A stretch of 64,000 nt of DNA from positions 1,612,001-1,676,000 of the forward strand of contig NZ_CP032819.1 in assembly GCF_003991565.1 (NCBI RefSeq), read 5' to 3'. The stretch is from Butyricimonas faecalis (GTDB lineage: Bacteria; Bacteroidota; Bacteroidia; Bacteroidales; Marinifilaceae). The notes under the pieces are model-generated. The model made no database searches. It was not told the DNA's origin and saw only the letters and a list, made by a program, of their open reading frames with translations. The translations under genes and the position numbers were made by a program. Shown here piece after piece: positions 49,287-58,413 of the stretch. Numbering within the stretch: position 1 is the stretch's first letter; each line of letters opens with the position of its first letter.

Positions 49287-50375
49287 ATGGCTGCACTAAG
49301 GTTTTTCTTTTATCTATTAATGAAACCTGCAACCTTAGGAATGGCATTCTTGGGTATAGCCGGCATATTTGCACCGTCCACCAATCCTAACAGTTGGTGG
49401 TTACCGGCATTATCCGGATTATTCATGCCTGCAATCATTTTTGCAAACTTATACCTTCTTATTTTTTGGGCCATTTGCAAAAAATGGTGGATCATACTTC
49501 CATGCGTTACAATTATTTGCAATTACAACTATTTCACCGGAACATTCCAATCTCCCTGGAAAAAAGACATTCTTTACACGCAAGAAAATGACATAACAAT
49601 TGCCAGTTACAACGTGAATGGATTTTCCTGGATTGCACGTAACGTTCAATATGATATAAAAAAGATTGTCGAGGAAAATCATATTGACATCCTGTGTATC
49701 CAAGAACATTGTGAAAAAACAAATTTGGATAGCGTCGCCATACAACAAGAATTTGGATTACCACATCGCCGCGTGTATTTTAACAAACAAACAACATGGG
49801 CTAATTTTGGCATCAGCATATACAGTCGTTATCCCATAATCCGATATGGTGAAATCAATTTCAATTCCGAAAAAAACAATGGCATGTGGGCGGACATCTT
49901 GGTTCGAGAAGACACCATCCGTGTATTCAACAACCACTTACAAACAACAAATGTCAGTATGAACAGTAAAAAATACAAAGCCTACAAAAGCGTTAAAGAT
50001 TGGAAAGGCCAAGCCCGTACGCTCGTGAACATCGTGGAACAACTAAAAGATAACTTTATCATTCGTGCCAATCAAGCCATGCAAATTCGAAAAATCATTG
50101 ACACGACACGTTACCCCATCATCGTATGCGGAGATTTTAACGACACCCCCGTGTCCTTTGCCTACAATCATATTGCAGGAAATAACTTAACAGACGGTTT
50201 CCGAGATCGAGGAAAAGGATACGGGTATTCATTCAACGGGATGAAAGGATTGTTACGAATAGACTTTATAAGTTACGACAAATCCTTCACGGGATTAGAG
50301 TACGATTCCCCCCGCCTTCCGTGGAGTGACCACAACCCGATTATCATGACAGTGAAATTAAAGCATTCGATCTAA
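49287..50375 (+). CDS. Membrane-anchored endonuclease/exonuclease/phosphatase-family protein
   Basis: A 362-residue protein. Three N-terminal membrane helices cover about 10-85. The EEP domain follows, with ITIASYNVNGF, ILCIQEH (catalytic E), NHLQTT, IVCGDFNDTPVS and PWSDHNPIIM. The domain has all catalytic positions of the DNase I/sphingomyelinase fold. Substrate could be a phospholipid, polyprenyl phosphate or nucleic acid. Position at the end of the locus is compatible with lipid-carrier turnover, which is speculation. Confidence 0.85.
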   Translation: MAALRFFFYLLMKPATLGMAFLGIAGIFAPSTNPNSWWLPALSGLFMPAIIFANLYLLIFWAICKKWWIILPCVTIICNYNYFTGTFQSPWKKDILYTQENDITIASYNVNGFSWIARNVQYDIKKIVEENHIDILCIQEHCEKTNLDSVAIQQEFGLPHRRVYFNKQTTWANFGISIYSRYPIIRYGEINFNSEKNNGMWADILVREDTIRVFNNHLQTTNVSMNSKKYKAYKSVKDWKGQARTLVNIVEQLKDNFIIRANQAMQIRKIIDTTRYPIIVCGDFNDTPVSFAYNHIAGNNLTDGFRDRGKGYGYSFNGMKGLLRIDFISYDKSFTGLEYDSPRLPWSDHNPIIMTVKLKHSI

Positions 50376-50385
50376 AATAACAATC

Positions 50386-50991
50386 ATGACACCATTTCTT
50401 CAAACCTTATTCTGGCTCGCCATCATCATCGTATTCTACACCTACATCGGATACGGCATCCTGTTATACGCCCTTGTCAAGATCAAAGAAAAATTCCGCC
50501 CGGAACAGCCGTTAACGCTCCCGGTTCCTCTTCCCGAGGTCACGCTTCTGATAGCAGCTTACAACGAAGAAAAGGTCATCAAAGCAAAAATGGACAATTG
50601 CGCGCTGCTCGATTACCCGAAAGACAAGTTACACGTGATGTGGGTTACCGACGGCTCCACCGATTCCACGAACACGCTATTGGCCGCGTACCCGGAAACA
50701 ACGGTTCTCTTTGCCCCCGAACGTAAAGGAAAGACGGCCGCTTTGAACCGGGCCATGCCCTATGTTAAAACTTCGTACACCATTTTCACGGATGCCAACA
50801 CGATGCTCAACGCAGCGTCGATAAAAGAAATCATGACTTGTTTCACCGATCCCCAAACGGGGTGCGTGGCCGGAGAAAAGCGTATCGAAAACAAGGGGAA
50901 AGACAACGCGGCGGCAGGCGGGGAAGGTTTTTACTGGCGCTACGAATCAAAACTAAAAGAGTGGAAACTGTATATACTAAAACAACAATGA
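50386..50991 (+). pseudogene. GT2 glycosyltransferase truncated by element insertion
   Basis: The host part (to about 50964) encodes one N-terminal membrane helix and the first half of a processive-type GT2: TLLIAAYNEEKVIKAK, VTDGSTDSTN, FTDANTML (DxD) and GEGFYWRYESKLKEW. After the tryptophan (50962-50964) the family sequence ends and a short tail KLYILKQQ runs into stop at 50989-50991. The QxxRW motif and C-terminal membrane helices are missing. The missing half should lie beyond the right end of the element, outside the window. Confidence 0.85.
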
Positions 50992-51129
50992 TTCGACTTG
51001 ATGAATTTTGACGATAATACCTGCAAATAACTGATAATAAGGAAATAAAGTGCAAAAACCAAATCATAAATAGATTTAAACGAATCATAGTTTATTGGGG
51101 ATATGTGGGAACATTTACGGGAAAGATAT

Positions 51130-51137
51130 TACCTTTG
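51130..51137 (+). promoter_or_regulatory. -7 promoter box (TACCTTTG) for the integrase genes
   Basis: TACCTTTG, 26 bp before the ATG of the first integrase. Confidence 0.5.
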
Positions 51138-51162
51138 TGGCTGAAATAAAAAACATAGGAAC

Positions 51163-52482
51163 ATGAAGATTACCATCATCACAAAGGAATGCAAGACTAA
51201 AGACAAAGACGCTCCTGCAAAAGCCAATCTTTGTTTTCGACTCCGAGATAAGAATGTTGACCTCAAAGTCCGTTCCGACATTGAGGTTATGCTTGACTAT
51301 TGGGACAATGATGCACTTTCCTATCGAAGGACAAAGAAATTACCATCTGACGAGCAGAAGAAAGTCAAGTTTTTGGTGCAGACCATTACAACGGCTCTTA
51401 GCGAGCAGTATAACTCTGCGACTGCTGATGTTGCATGGATGAAGAATGTGATTGATGAATGTGTCAATCCAACTTCAAGGTCAACAGAGACATTGACTAC
51501 AGTTGTTTCGAGAATGGAACAATACATTGCGGAACATCCCATGAGTCCGAAATCAGCACTCGTTTATAAACCAACCATCAAGAAGCTTCAACGCTATGAA
51601 GCCTACAAGAGGGAAGTAGAAGGAGAGGAAGGCTTCACGCTCTATTGCGAGACTATCCGTCCCGAAGACTACCTTGATTTTAGAGAGTATGTCATAAACG
51701 AATATATTCATTACAATGACTACCCTGAGTTTTACGAACAGTTCAGCCTTGACATGCACCCTCCCAAGCAGATGTCAAGCACACAGATTATAGGTATCAT
51801 GCATCATCTGCGTATTGTTGGGCATTGGTGCATCAAGATGGGGTTCACAACAAACCGCTCATGCGATGCGTTCACTATTCCTGCATCGGTACAAGGCACA
51901 CCTTTTTATCTGACGATAGAAGAACGTGACAAGGTTTACAATACAAACCTACATAACAAGCCAGAGTTAGAAGTGTATCGTGACTTGTTCATCTTCCAAT
52001 CAATGGTGGGTTGTAGAGTCGGAGACATGTTCTCTTTTACCAAAGACAATATAGTCGGTGACATATTGCAGTATCTTCCACACAAGACCATGCGCAAACG
52101 GTCGCAGACCGTGAGCGTCCCGCTTACCACAAAGGCTATGGAAATATTAAAACGTTACGATGGCAAGCAAGAAAAGCTTCTGCCGACAAAGCAAGTGTAT
52201 CAATACAACGAGGGCATCCGTGCCGTGCTTCGAGAATGTGGCATTAACAGAAAGGTTACTATCCTTGACACCATCACAGGAAAGGAGGTTCAGAAGCCAA
52301 TATGTGATGTTGCTACAAGCCACATGGCAAGACGCAACTTTATCGGCAACCTATACAAGAAAGTGAAAGACCCCGAGCTTGTGAGTTCCATGACAGGACA
52401 TGTAAACGGAAGCAGAGCTTTCGCCAGATACAGAGAGATTGATGAGGAAACGAAAGTAAATCTTGTCAACCTCATCAACTAA
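51163..52482 (+). CDS. Tyrosine recombinase/integrase 1 of the element
   Basis: A 439-residue integrase with an arm-binding N-terminus, a SAM-like core-binding domain (about 108-240) and the catalytic domain. Active-site residues: R285 (VGCRVGDM), H387/R390 (SHMARR), H413 (TGHVNGS) and Y423 (FARYREID). It belongs to the Bacteroidetes mobilizable-element integrases. It is 45 bp upstream of a clearly paralogous integrase, and the two share the FARYREID ending. Expected to act on att sites at about 50965. Confidence 0.93.
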   Translation: MKITIITKECKTKDKDAPAKANLCFRLRDKNVDLKVRSDIEVMLDYWDNDALSYRRTKKLPSDEQKKVKFLVQTITTALSEQYNSATADVAWMKNVIDECVNPTSRSTETLTTVVSRMEQYIAEHPMSPKSALVYKPTIKKLQRYEAYKREVEGEEGFTLYCETIRPEDYLDFREYVINEYIHYNDYPEFYEQFSLDMHPPKQMSSTQIIGIMHHLRIVGHWCIKMGFTTNRSCDAFTIPASVQGTPFYLTIEERDKVYNTNLHNKPELEVYRDLFIFQSMVGCRVGDMFSFTKDNIVGDILQYLPHKTMRKRSQTVSVPLTTKAMEILKRYDGKQEKLLPTKQVYQYNEGIRAVLRECGINRKVTILDTITGKEVQKPICDVATSHMARRNFIGNLYKKVKDPELVSSMTGHVNGSRAFARYREIDEETKVNLVNLIN

Positions 52483-52527
52483 CATTTATACAATCTACCA
52501 GTTATACATCATTATATATAGAGTAGC

Positions 52528-53856
52528 ATGAAAGTAACAGCATTCATCCGAGAAACCTCGGCAAAGAACAACATAACCGACCAGGCGCACGTTTATTTCC
52601 GTGTGCGTGACGGCAAGACTGACATCAAGGCTGTCAGCGAGTTATCCATCAATCCTAATCATTGGAGCGCGGAACGGCAGGGTTACAAGACACGTGTGGC
52701 TCTTGTAGCGGAGGCAAAGCGTACGGCATTCGACAAAGCCGTGCAGGACTTGACAGCGCTTATATCCGCACAATATTATCATGGAGCGGACAGCCGTTGG
52801 CTAAAAGGTGTTATCGAGGAGTTTCATCATCCTAACATCAACATCCGCCAAGGCAGAAAAGGTGACGAATACAGTCTTGTGTATCAATGCCAGCAGTATG
52901 CCGAGAACCACCCAATGGAAAAGGAATCTATAAGGCATCATGAGCATAACGTACGTAAGTTGCAGCACTTCGAGCGTTTCCAAAGGGAAATTATGCGTAG
53001 ACGAGGTTACACCATGCGACTTGATGCCATAACAGCCGATGACTTGCGTGAGTTTCATAAATATCTGGTAAACGAGGCTGAATATTATGAGCATTACCCT
53101 CAAATCTTCGATGACATAGAGGAGCGTTTCAAACCACGCCAACTAACGGAAAATTCCATCAATACTATATTCAGAAGAATACGCACGGTTGTGAACTGGT
53201 GTTTGAAGCATAATATCACGACAAACGACCCTTTCGCCACCTTTGAGATGCCTAAGGTACTGGACAGCCCTCCATTTTATCTTACACTTGAAGAGCGTGA
53301 CAAAGTCTACTATGCCGACCTCAGTAACGAAACGCCATCCACACAAGTATATCGTGACATATTCATGTTTCATTGTCTCATCGGCTGCCGTGTGGGAGAC
53401 CTTGAAAAGATGACACGTGCCAACATCGTTGATGGTGCTGTGGAATACATTGCTGAAAAGACAAAGAACCACAAACCACGCACCATCCGAGTACCGCTCA
53501 ATGATAAGGCGAAAGCGATTCTCGCTAAATATGCAGACATTGAAACAAGGTTGTTGCCAAAGATAAATCAGAACATATACAACCGTCAGATTAAGAAAAT
53601 TCTGAAACTGCTCGGCATTGACCGCATGGTGACTGTTATTGACAACAAGACTCGTGAGCCTATACAGAAACCAATCTGTGATATTGCGACAAGCCACACA
53701 GCAAGAAAGACGTTCATCGGCAACCTATACAAGAAGGTGAAAGATCCAAATCTTGTTGCATCTCTTTCGGGACACACAGATGGCAGTCGAGCTTTTGCAC
53801 GTTACAGAGAAATCGACAACGAGATGAAACGCGAGCTGGTGAAATTGATAGACTGA
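52528..53856 (+). CDS. Tyrosine recombinase/integrase 2 of the element
   Basis: A 442-residue paralogue of integrase 1. Active-site residues: R288 (IGCRVGDLEKM), H390/R393 (SHTARK), H416 (SGHTDGS) and Y426 (FARYREID). Both copies have all catalytic residues, so both are probably active; elements with two tandem integrases may need both for strand exchange or use one for excision. Both are in the element's leftmost operon. Confidence 0.93.
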   Translation: MKVTAFIRETSAKNNITDQAHVYFRVRDGKTDIKAVSELSINPNHWSAERQGYKTRVALVAEAKRTAFDKAVQDLTALISAQYYHGADSRWLKGVIEEFHHPNINIRQGRKGDEYSLVYQCQQYAENHPMEKESIRHHEHNVRKLQHFERFQREIMRRRGYTMRLDAITADDLREFHKYLVNEAEYYEHYPQIFDDIEERFKPRQLTENSINTIFRRIRTVVNWCLKHNITTNDPFATFEMPKVLDSPPFYLTLEERDKVYYADLSNETPSTQVYRDIFMFHCLIGCRVGDLEKMTRANIVDGAVEYIAEKTKNHKPRTIRVPLNDKAKAILAKYADIETRLLPKINQNIYNRQIKKILKLLGIDRMVTVIDNKTREPIQKPICDIATSHTARKTFIGNLYKKVKDPNLVASLSGHTDGSRAFARYREIDNEMKRELVKLID

Positions 53857-53933
53857 CCTATTGCGAGTTTGCCAAAATTGCGTTTCAAAAACGGATATTC
53901 AATGAAAACGTTGGCGTTTAGAAGAAAATACTA

Positions 53934-53941
53934 TACCTTTG
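53934..53941 (+). promoter_or_regulatory. -7 promoter box (TACCTTTG) for the AbiE-type operon
   Basis: TACCTTTG, with TTGG at 53911-53914 near the -33 position, 45 bp upstream of the antitoxin ATG. Confidence 0.55.
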
Positions 53942-53985
53942 CAGACAAACAAGAACCAAAAATATAATAAAAAGGTTTCAAAAAC

Positions 53986-54603
53986 ATGGTACAGACATCA
54001 AGCCAAAGCACTGTAAACAAGATAGAAATGAGGCTTAGAGGAAAAGGACGTGGTTCGATAGTCTTTCAACAAGACTATGCAGACTGCGGAACACCATCAG
54101 CCGTGAAGTCAACATTCCATCGGATGTACACTGACGGAATGTTGGTGCGGTTGGCTCATGGCATTTATTATTACCCAAAAGAGGACAAGGAATATGGACT
54201 TGGCATTATCTATCCATCTGTTGAAGACATTGCCCAGGCTATAGCCAAACGAGACAAGGCGAAGATTGTACCTATGGGAGCTTATGCATTGAATCGTCTC
54301 GGATTGTCCACGCAGATGCCCATGAATGTCGTGTTCCTGACCAACGGCGCACCACGTAGGATAAAGATCGGAAATGGGCGTGGCATCCTGTTCAAGCATT
54401 CTTCTTCGGGCAAGAACTTTGCCTATAAATCAGAGCTGATGATGCTTGTTGTAACAGCCATGCGCGCCATAGGCGAGAACAAAATAACCGACGAGGAACG
54501 CAACGTGCTTGTCGAGCACGCAAAGAATGTAAACGACAACGATTTCAATCATGATATAAAACTTGCCCCTGCATGGGTGCGCAAAATACTAATTGCACGA
54601 TGA
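53986..54603 (+). CDS. AbiEi-like antitoxin (DUF6088-type)
   Basis: A 205-residue protein. The N-terminal wing-helix region contains FQQDYADCGTPSAVKSTFHRM, then VRLAHGIYYYPKEDKEYG, a pattern shared by AbiEi/DUF6088 antitoxins, which repress their own operon. A C-terminal domain (YALNRLGLSTQMPMNVVFLTNG) is also typical. It overlaps the toxin gene by 4 bp. Type IV toxin-antitoxin systems of this kind give phage abortive infection or element maintenance. Confidence 0.88.
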   Translation: MVQTSSQSTVNKIEMRLRGKGRGSIVFQQDYADCGTPSAVKSTFHRMYTDGMLVRLAHGIYYYPKEDKEYGLGIIYPSVEDIAQAIAKRDKAKIVPMGAYALNRLGLSTQMPMNVVFLTNGAPRRIKIGNGRGILFKHSSSGKNFAYKSELMMLVVTAMRAIGENKITDEERNVLVEHAKNVNDNDFNHDIKLAPAWVRKILIAR

Positions 54604-55613
54604 AATTCATAGACATACCAGAAGATAGACAACGTGAAGCTATCAATACCGTGGCATTGCAGACCGGATTACCGCCGTCAAGTATCGAAAAGGACTGGTG
54701 GGTAACGCAGGTGTTGAAAGCCCTTCATACTTTGCCATATGCAGAACATATTGCTTTCAAAGGAGGTACAAGTCTCAGCAAATGTTGGAACTTGATTGCC
54801 AGATTCTCCGAAGACGTGGATATTGCACTTAGCCGAGAATTCCTTGGCTTTAGCGGTGAATTATCGAAAACTCAAATCAGCGACAGACTACGTCGCGCCG
54901 CCTGTTCTTTCGTAAGAGAGAAGATGCAGCATGATGTAAGGAAAGCTTTAGTGGATTTGGGCATACGGGCAGATGCCTTTAGTGTGGATGTTGTAATCAC
55001 ACCAGTCACGACAACAGACCCAGAAGTGATAACAATAACCTATCATAGTTTGTATGAAGTATCACCATATATCAAGAATACGGTAAAGATAGAAATCAGC
55101 GGCAGATCGATGATGGAGCCTATTGAGAAAAAAGCAATCAACGCTGCTATTGACGCCCATTTCAGCAAAGCTCCATTTGCAGAAAAGCCATTTGAGGTGA
55201 ACGCTGTCATCCCCGAGCGTACTTTCCTTGAAAAGGTTTTCCTGCTGCATGAAGAGTTCAGGAAGAGCGAGGTCAGAGTGGAGCGTATGTCTCGCCATAT
55301 ATATGATTTGGCAATGATGATGGATTCTGAAAACAAAATTGCTGACCGTGCAATCCACAACGAAGCCCTGTATAAGGCGGTACTTGAACATCGCAGAAAG
55401 TTCATCGGACTTAAGGGCTTCAACTATGATGAGCTATATCCTGCCACATTATGTATCGTGCCCAACGAGGATATTGCAAGACTATGGCAAGATGACTATA
55501 AGTTCATGTGTGAGCACATGATTTTCGGACAGGTGCCTTCTTTTGATGAACTGATAAGCAAGTTGTCAATGCTCAACGAGCAAATTAGACAGTTAAATTA
55601 CCGAAAGGCATGA
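54600..55613 (+). CDS. AbiEii/AbiGii-type nucleotidyltransferase toxin
   Basis: A 337-residue protein starting at the ATG that overlaps the antitoxin stop (ATGA at 54600-54603); upstream in-frame codons lie inside the antitoxin gene. The minimal nucleotidyltransferase motif is AFKGGTSLSKCWNLIARFSE followed by DVDIALS. A late 'ERTFLEKVFLLHEEFRK' block is typical of AbiEii. Family members transfer nucleotides to tRNA or other targets. Overlap by 4 bp with the downstream gene suggests a three-gene unit. Confidence 0.92.
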   Translation: MKFIDIPEDRQREAINTVALQTGLPPSSIEKDWWVTQVLKALHTLPYAEHIAFKGGTSLSKCWNLIARFSEDVDIALSREFLGFSGELSKTQISDRLRRAACSFVREKMQHDVRKALVDLGIRADAFSVDVVITPVTTTDPEVITITYHSLYEVSPYIKNTVKIEISGRSMMEPIEKKAINAAIDAHFSKAPFAEKPFEVNAVIPERTFLEKVFLLHEEFRKSEVRVERMSRHIYDLAMMMDSENKIADRAIHNEALYKAVLEHRRKFIGLKGFNYDELYPATLCIVPNEDIARLWQDDYKFMCEHMIFGQVPSFDELISKLSMLNEQIRQLNYRKA

Positions 55614-56419
55614 ACATAAACGAACTCGGCGAGGATCTTGAACAGCAGTTCGGCAAGCCTCGCAACATAACTGAAGAGAACGTTAGGTTCATGCTTTCGC
55701 TCATAAAGGAAGAATTTGATGGAACGAAAGTGAACGAGAATATCGAAAAGCCAAGTCTTGAAGCCTTCGGCATGACCATTATTGCTGTTATGTCATACCA
55801 AACTACACCTTGGGAAGAATTGGCAAAGAAACCTTCAATCCGCAAGACACTCAAATATATTGCCATTAGAGGAAACTGCCATTATGACGAGATGGAGGCA
55901 TTGACCAAGGAACTGATACGGAAGCACTTTTATGGCATTACCCAAAAGATGGTATTAGGGTTCTTGAAGATTATTCGTGGGGTGTCGAATGAAGAACGTC
56001 CGACCAAACTTATTGAATATACTCCATTCGCAGCCCAATACTATGCTATCCATTACGGACTTCACCAGCTTATCAGAGGTGAACATCCAGATGATGCAGC
56101 CGCCATTATCCATTGTGCAATAGAGGACGGCATATTGTTTCCAACAATTCCTCGCAGTCTGCTGGTCGATGAGTTCAACCTGAAGAAAAGTAGTTTCGAC
56201 AAGTATTTCAGCAAGTATCATATAAACTTGAAATACGAGTCCGATGCCGTCAAGAAACAGGTTGAGGAGAAAATCAAGTATCACAGAAGGTCTTTACGAA
56301 ATGCCATAGGCTACAATGTCACCAATGAAAATAAGGTGCATTTCTACGACCGCAAATTAGGACGCAAGAACTTCCTTTCTATGATTATTGCATATTGTCG
56401 CAGCATATTTCGTTTCTGA
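55610..56419 (+). CDS. Unknown protein coupled to the AbiE pair
   Basis: A 269-residue soluble protein that I do not recognise with confidence. It begins MNINELGEDLEQQFGKPRNI and is mostly helical. A central segment FAAQYYAIHYGLHQLIRGEH and a C-terminal KKSSFDKYFSKYHINLKYES, then a very basic tail (KKQVEEKIKYHRRSLRN), suggest nucleic-acid or protein binding. No catalytic motif or membrane helix is seen. It overlaps the toxin gene by 4 bp and ends at a strong terminator, so it is part of the AbiE transcript. Confidence 0.72.
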   Translation: MNINELGEDLEQQFGKPRNITEENVRFMLSLIKEEFDGTKVNENIEKPSLEAFGMTIIAVMSYQTTPWEELAKKPSIRKTLKYIAIRGNCHYDEMEALTKELIRKHFYGITQKMVLGFLKIIRGVSNEERPTKLIEYTPFAAQYYAIHYGLHQLIRGEHPDDAAAIIHCAIEDGILFPTIPRSLLVDEFNLKKSSFDKYFSKYHINLKYESDAVKKQVEEKIKYHRRSLRNAIGYNVTNENKVHFYDRKLGRKNFLSMIIAYCRSIFRF

Positions 56420-56437
56420 CAATCTGCTACCATTTAC

Positions 56438-56480
56438 AATCCTTAGTCAAACGTAAAACAGCATTTGGCTAAGGATTTTT
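56438..56480 (+). terminator. Intrinsic terminator closing the AbiE operon
   Basis: 14-bp stem AATCCTTAGTCAAA (56438-56451) with TTTGGCTAAGGATT (56464-56477), one G-U pair, followed by TTT. Confidence 0.85.
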
Positions 56481-56575
56481 GATATTGTCACGTTAATTCC
56501 ATTAACAAAGAGTAGTCAATAGTAGTCGCATCCTACTGCCTATTCAAATCTCATTGAGAGCCGTCAAAAGCCATA

Positions 56576-56583
56576 TACCTTTG
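56576..56583 (+). promoter_or_regulatory. -7 promoter box (TACCTTTG) for the HTH-to-relaxase run
   Basis: TACCTTTG with a TTG near the -33 position (56552-56555). Start near 56591; leader about 110 nt to the ATG at 56703. Confidence 0.55.
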
Positions 56584-56702
56584 CACCGTCAATCCGACAA
56601 ACCAGCGGATTGGCGGTGTTTCTTTTTTATCACGCTGCGAGAAAGAGCATCCTGGTTTACGAGCAAAACAGCGTATGTATAACGAATATCAAAAGAAAAA
56701 AT

Positions 56703-57110
56703 ATGGTTGACATCATGTCATTGACAAAGATGGGAGGACAAGTAGCACTAACCGTTACTCCCGAAGACCTTCACCATTTTGCAAATGCTCTCTTGGCGCA
56801 GTCACGCAAGGAATGGGAGGAACAAGCTGCGTCTGCTCGCAAGGAAGAATCTGAGGAAACATTTCTTACAACAGAGGAGGTCTGCAAGATTTTCAATGTA
56901 TGTCCTGCTACCCTATGGCAGTGGCATCGCACAGGCTACTTGCAACACATCAAGTTTGGCAACAAGAACATGTACCCTGCCTCGACAGTCAAAGCCATTA
57001 CACACGCTCGCTCCATGAACGAAACAGTTGTAGGCTATTGCAAACGGAAGAGTAAAGTGGACAAGAACTTGCCTAATGCTTACGACAACGATAGTAAAGA
57101 GAACGTATGA
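56703..57110 (+). CDS. Excisionase-like HTH (MerR/HTH_17-type) DNA-binding protein
   Basis: A 135-residue protein with the start at MVDIMSLTKMGG; the frame extends upstream to a TTG, but that lies only a few bases after the predicted transcription start and has no family sequence. The N-terminal half is helical. The winged-helix motif FLTTEEVCKIFNVCPATLWQ and YLQHIKFGNKNMYP is the standard excisionase/AlpA-like fold. Probably controls excision or transfer of the element. Overlaps the next gene by 4 bp. Confidence 0.85.
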   Translation: MVDIMSLTKMGGQVALTVTPEDLHHFANALLAQSRKEWEEQAASARKEESEETFLTTEEVCKIFNVCPATLWQWHRTGYLQHIKFGNKNMYPASTVKAITHARSMNETVVGYCKRKSKVDKNLPNAYDNDSKENV

Positions 57111-57616
57111 CGTATATCGAACACATGAACCAGCTTTGGCGTTCTGCTTTGTTGTCGCCAATGCCAGCGAGTGAGATAGCCTTGTTTGCCTACCTTGTGA
57201 ACGAGAGCAACAAGCGGTATTGGCAAATGCCGTTTGCGTGCTCCACAACAAGAATATGTGAAGACTTGCGCCTTTCAAGGCAAACTGTCATCACGGCACG
57301 GAAGCATCTATCCGAGCGCAAACTTATCGCTTTTACAGAAGGCAAATCCCGCCATCTACCGTCCAATTACACACTGCTTGAATGGACAGATAACTTGACA
57401 GTAGGCTTGACGGATAACTTGACGCATGGTTTGACACAGGACTTGACACATATTAAAGATAAAGACAAACACCAAAGCAAAGATTCTTTTATAAAGGGAA
57501 GATGTGAGATTTTTGACAGTAAAAACGGAGGTGTATATGGAAATAGCAAACGAAAAGAAAATCGCAGGACTTGTCCAGTTCCTGCGGAAGGGACGGACTA
57601 TGACGGGGCGTTTTAG
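57107..57616 (+). CDS. HTH protein of replication-initiator type
   Basis: A 169-residue protein. Residues 5-100 resemble the N-terminal winged helix of plasmid/phage replication proteins (ASEIALFAYLVNESNKRYW, then TRICEDLRLSRQTVITARKH). A run of imperfect repeats follows (DNLTVGLTDNLTHGLTQDLTH). The last ~27 codons overlap the ATPase gene in another frame. The combination with a DnaC-like ATPase suggests a replication or processing module of the element. Confidence 0.72.
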   Translation: MTYIEHMNQLWRSALLSPMPASEIALFAYLVNESNKRYWQMPFACSTTRICEDLRLSRQTVITARKHLSERKLIAFTEGKSRHLPSNYTLLEWTDNLTVGLTDNLTHGLTQDLTHIKDKDKHQSKDSFIKGRCEIFDSKNGGVYGNSKRKENRRTCPVPAEGTDYDGAF

Positions 57617-58253
57617 ACTGCCTATGTTGGAGGAGCAGGCATACGAATATCTTCTGGCAGCATATATCATGGAAGTACAGATCCGCTATCGCAGGTTTAT
57701 CTATAATGGTTTTGTTGAAGAGCAACTCAAACAGGTAGCCAATTGCCTGACTGCAAACACTGCAAAGTTCGGAATCGTTCTATGTGGCGGATGCGGCAAC
57801 GGCAAGACCACTATGCTCAAGGCTTTGCAGAACCTTGTCAGACGATTGGAAATCCTCAAACCGAACCTATCGCCTAATGCTGGACATAGTTCTGATAACT
57901 ACTATAGTTTTACCATTGTCAATGCCATGCAGATTGTGCAAATACGCAAGACGGATTATAATAAGTTTTGCAAATTGGCGGAAGCTGATATATTAGGTAT
58001 AGACGATATTGGTACTGAACCTGCTGAAGTGCAGGACTACGGCAATTTCATTTATCCCATCAAGGAACTCTTGGCTATGCGGTATGACGCACAACTGTTC
58101 ACGGTCTTCACCACAAACCTTGAGCCCAAGGAAATCCGTCAGCGATATGGTGACCGAATTGCCGACCGACTCAACGAGATGATGACAAAGGTGGTCTATC
58201 GTAATCTAACCTACCGGACGGAAAACGCACAGATGGCGGATAGTCAAGGATAG
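57537..58253 (+). CDS. DnaC/IstB-like AAA+ ATPase
   Basis: A 238-residue protein. The start at 57537 is chosen because a strong GGAGGT ribosome-binding site lies 5 bp upstream; the frame extends to a GTG at 57504 inside the HTH gene. Walker A is GGCGNGKT at 84-91 and Walker B is ADILGIDDIG at 150-159 (D156, D157). A sensor-like 'LFTVFTTNLEPKEIRQRYGDRI' occurs at the end, as in helicase loaders. It probably loads a helicase during element replication. Confidence 0.87.
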   Translation: MEIANEKKIAGLVQFLRKGRTMTGRFRLPMLEEQAYEYLLAAYIMEVQIRYRRFIYNGFVEEQLKQVANCLTANTAKFGIVLCGGCGNGKTTMLKALQNLVRRLEILKPNLSPNAGHSSDNYYSFTIVNAMQIVQIRKTDYNKFCKLAEADILGIDDIGTEPAEVQDYGNFIYPIKELLAMRYDAQLFTVFTTNLEPKEIRQRYGDRIADRLNEMMTKVVYRNLTYRTENAQMADSQG

Positions 58254-58276
58254 AGGCAGTCTTTCGTGAGGGAGCC

Positions 58277-58375
58277 GACTTTTTGCAAAAGTCCATGAAC
58301 ATAATAGGGACTTTTAGATTCACCTGCTGACGCTGTTCACTTAAAAAGTCCTTCTATTATGCTCAGGCTTCGCCC
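58277..58375. other. Candidate oriT/stem-loop region upstream of the relaxase gene
   Basis: Four copies of GACTTTT/AAAAGTC form nested hairpins: a perfect 7-bp palindrome at 58277-58293, then CATAATAGGGACTTTT (58300-58315) pairing across a 27-nt loop with AAAAAGTCCTTCTATTATG (58343-58361). A GC-rich hairpin follows at about 58362-58378 (CTCAGGC/GCCCGAG). Placement just before a MobV relaxase is typical for oriT; the nick site was not identified. Confidence 0.55.
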
Positions 58376-58413
58376 GAGACCTGCTGCCATTATACCGAGT
58401 TACGCCTTTTACA

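Noticed and set aside
56610..56702. Upstream TTG start of the excisionase-like protein
   Set aside because: Lies only a few bases after the predicted transcription start and adds non-family sequence.
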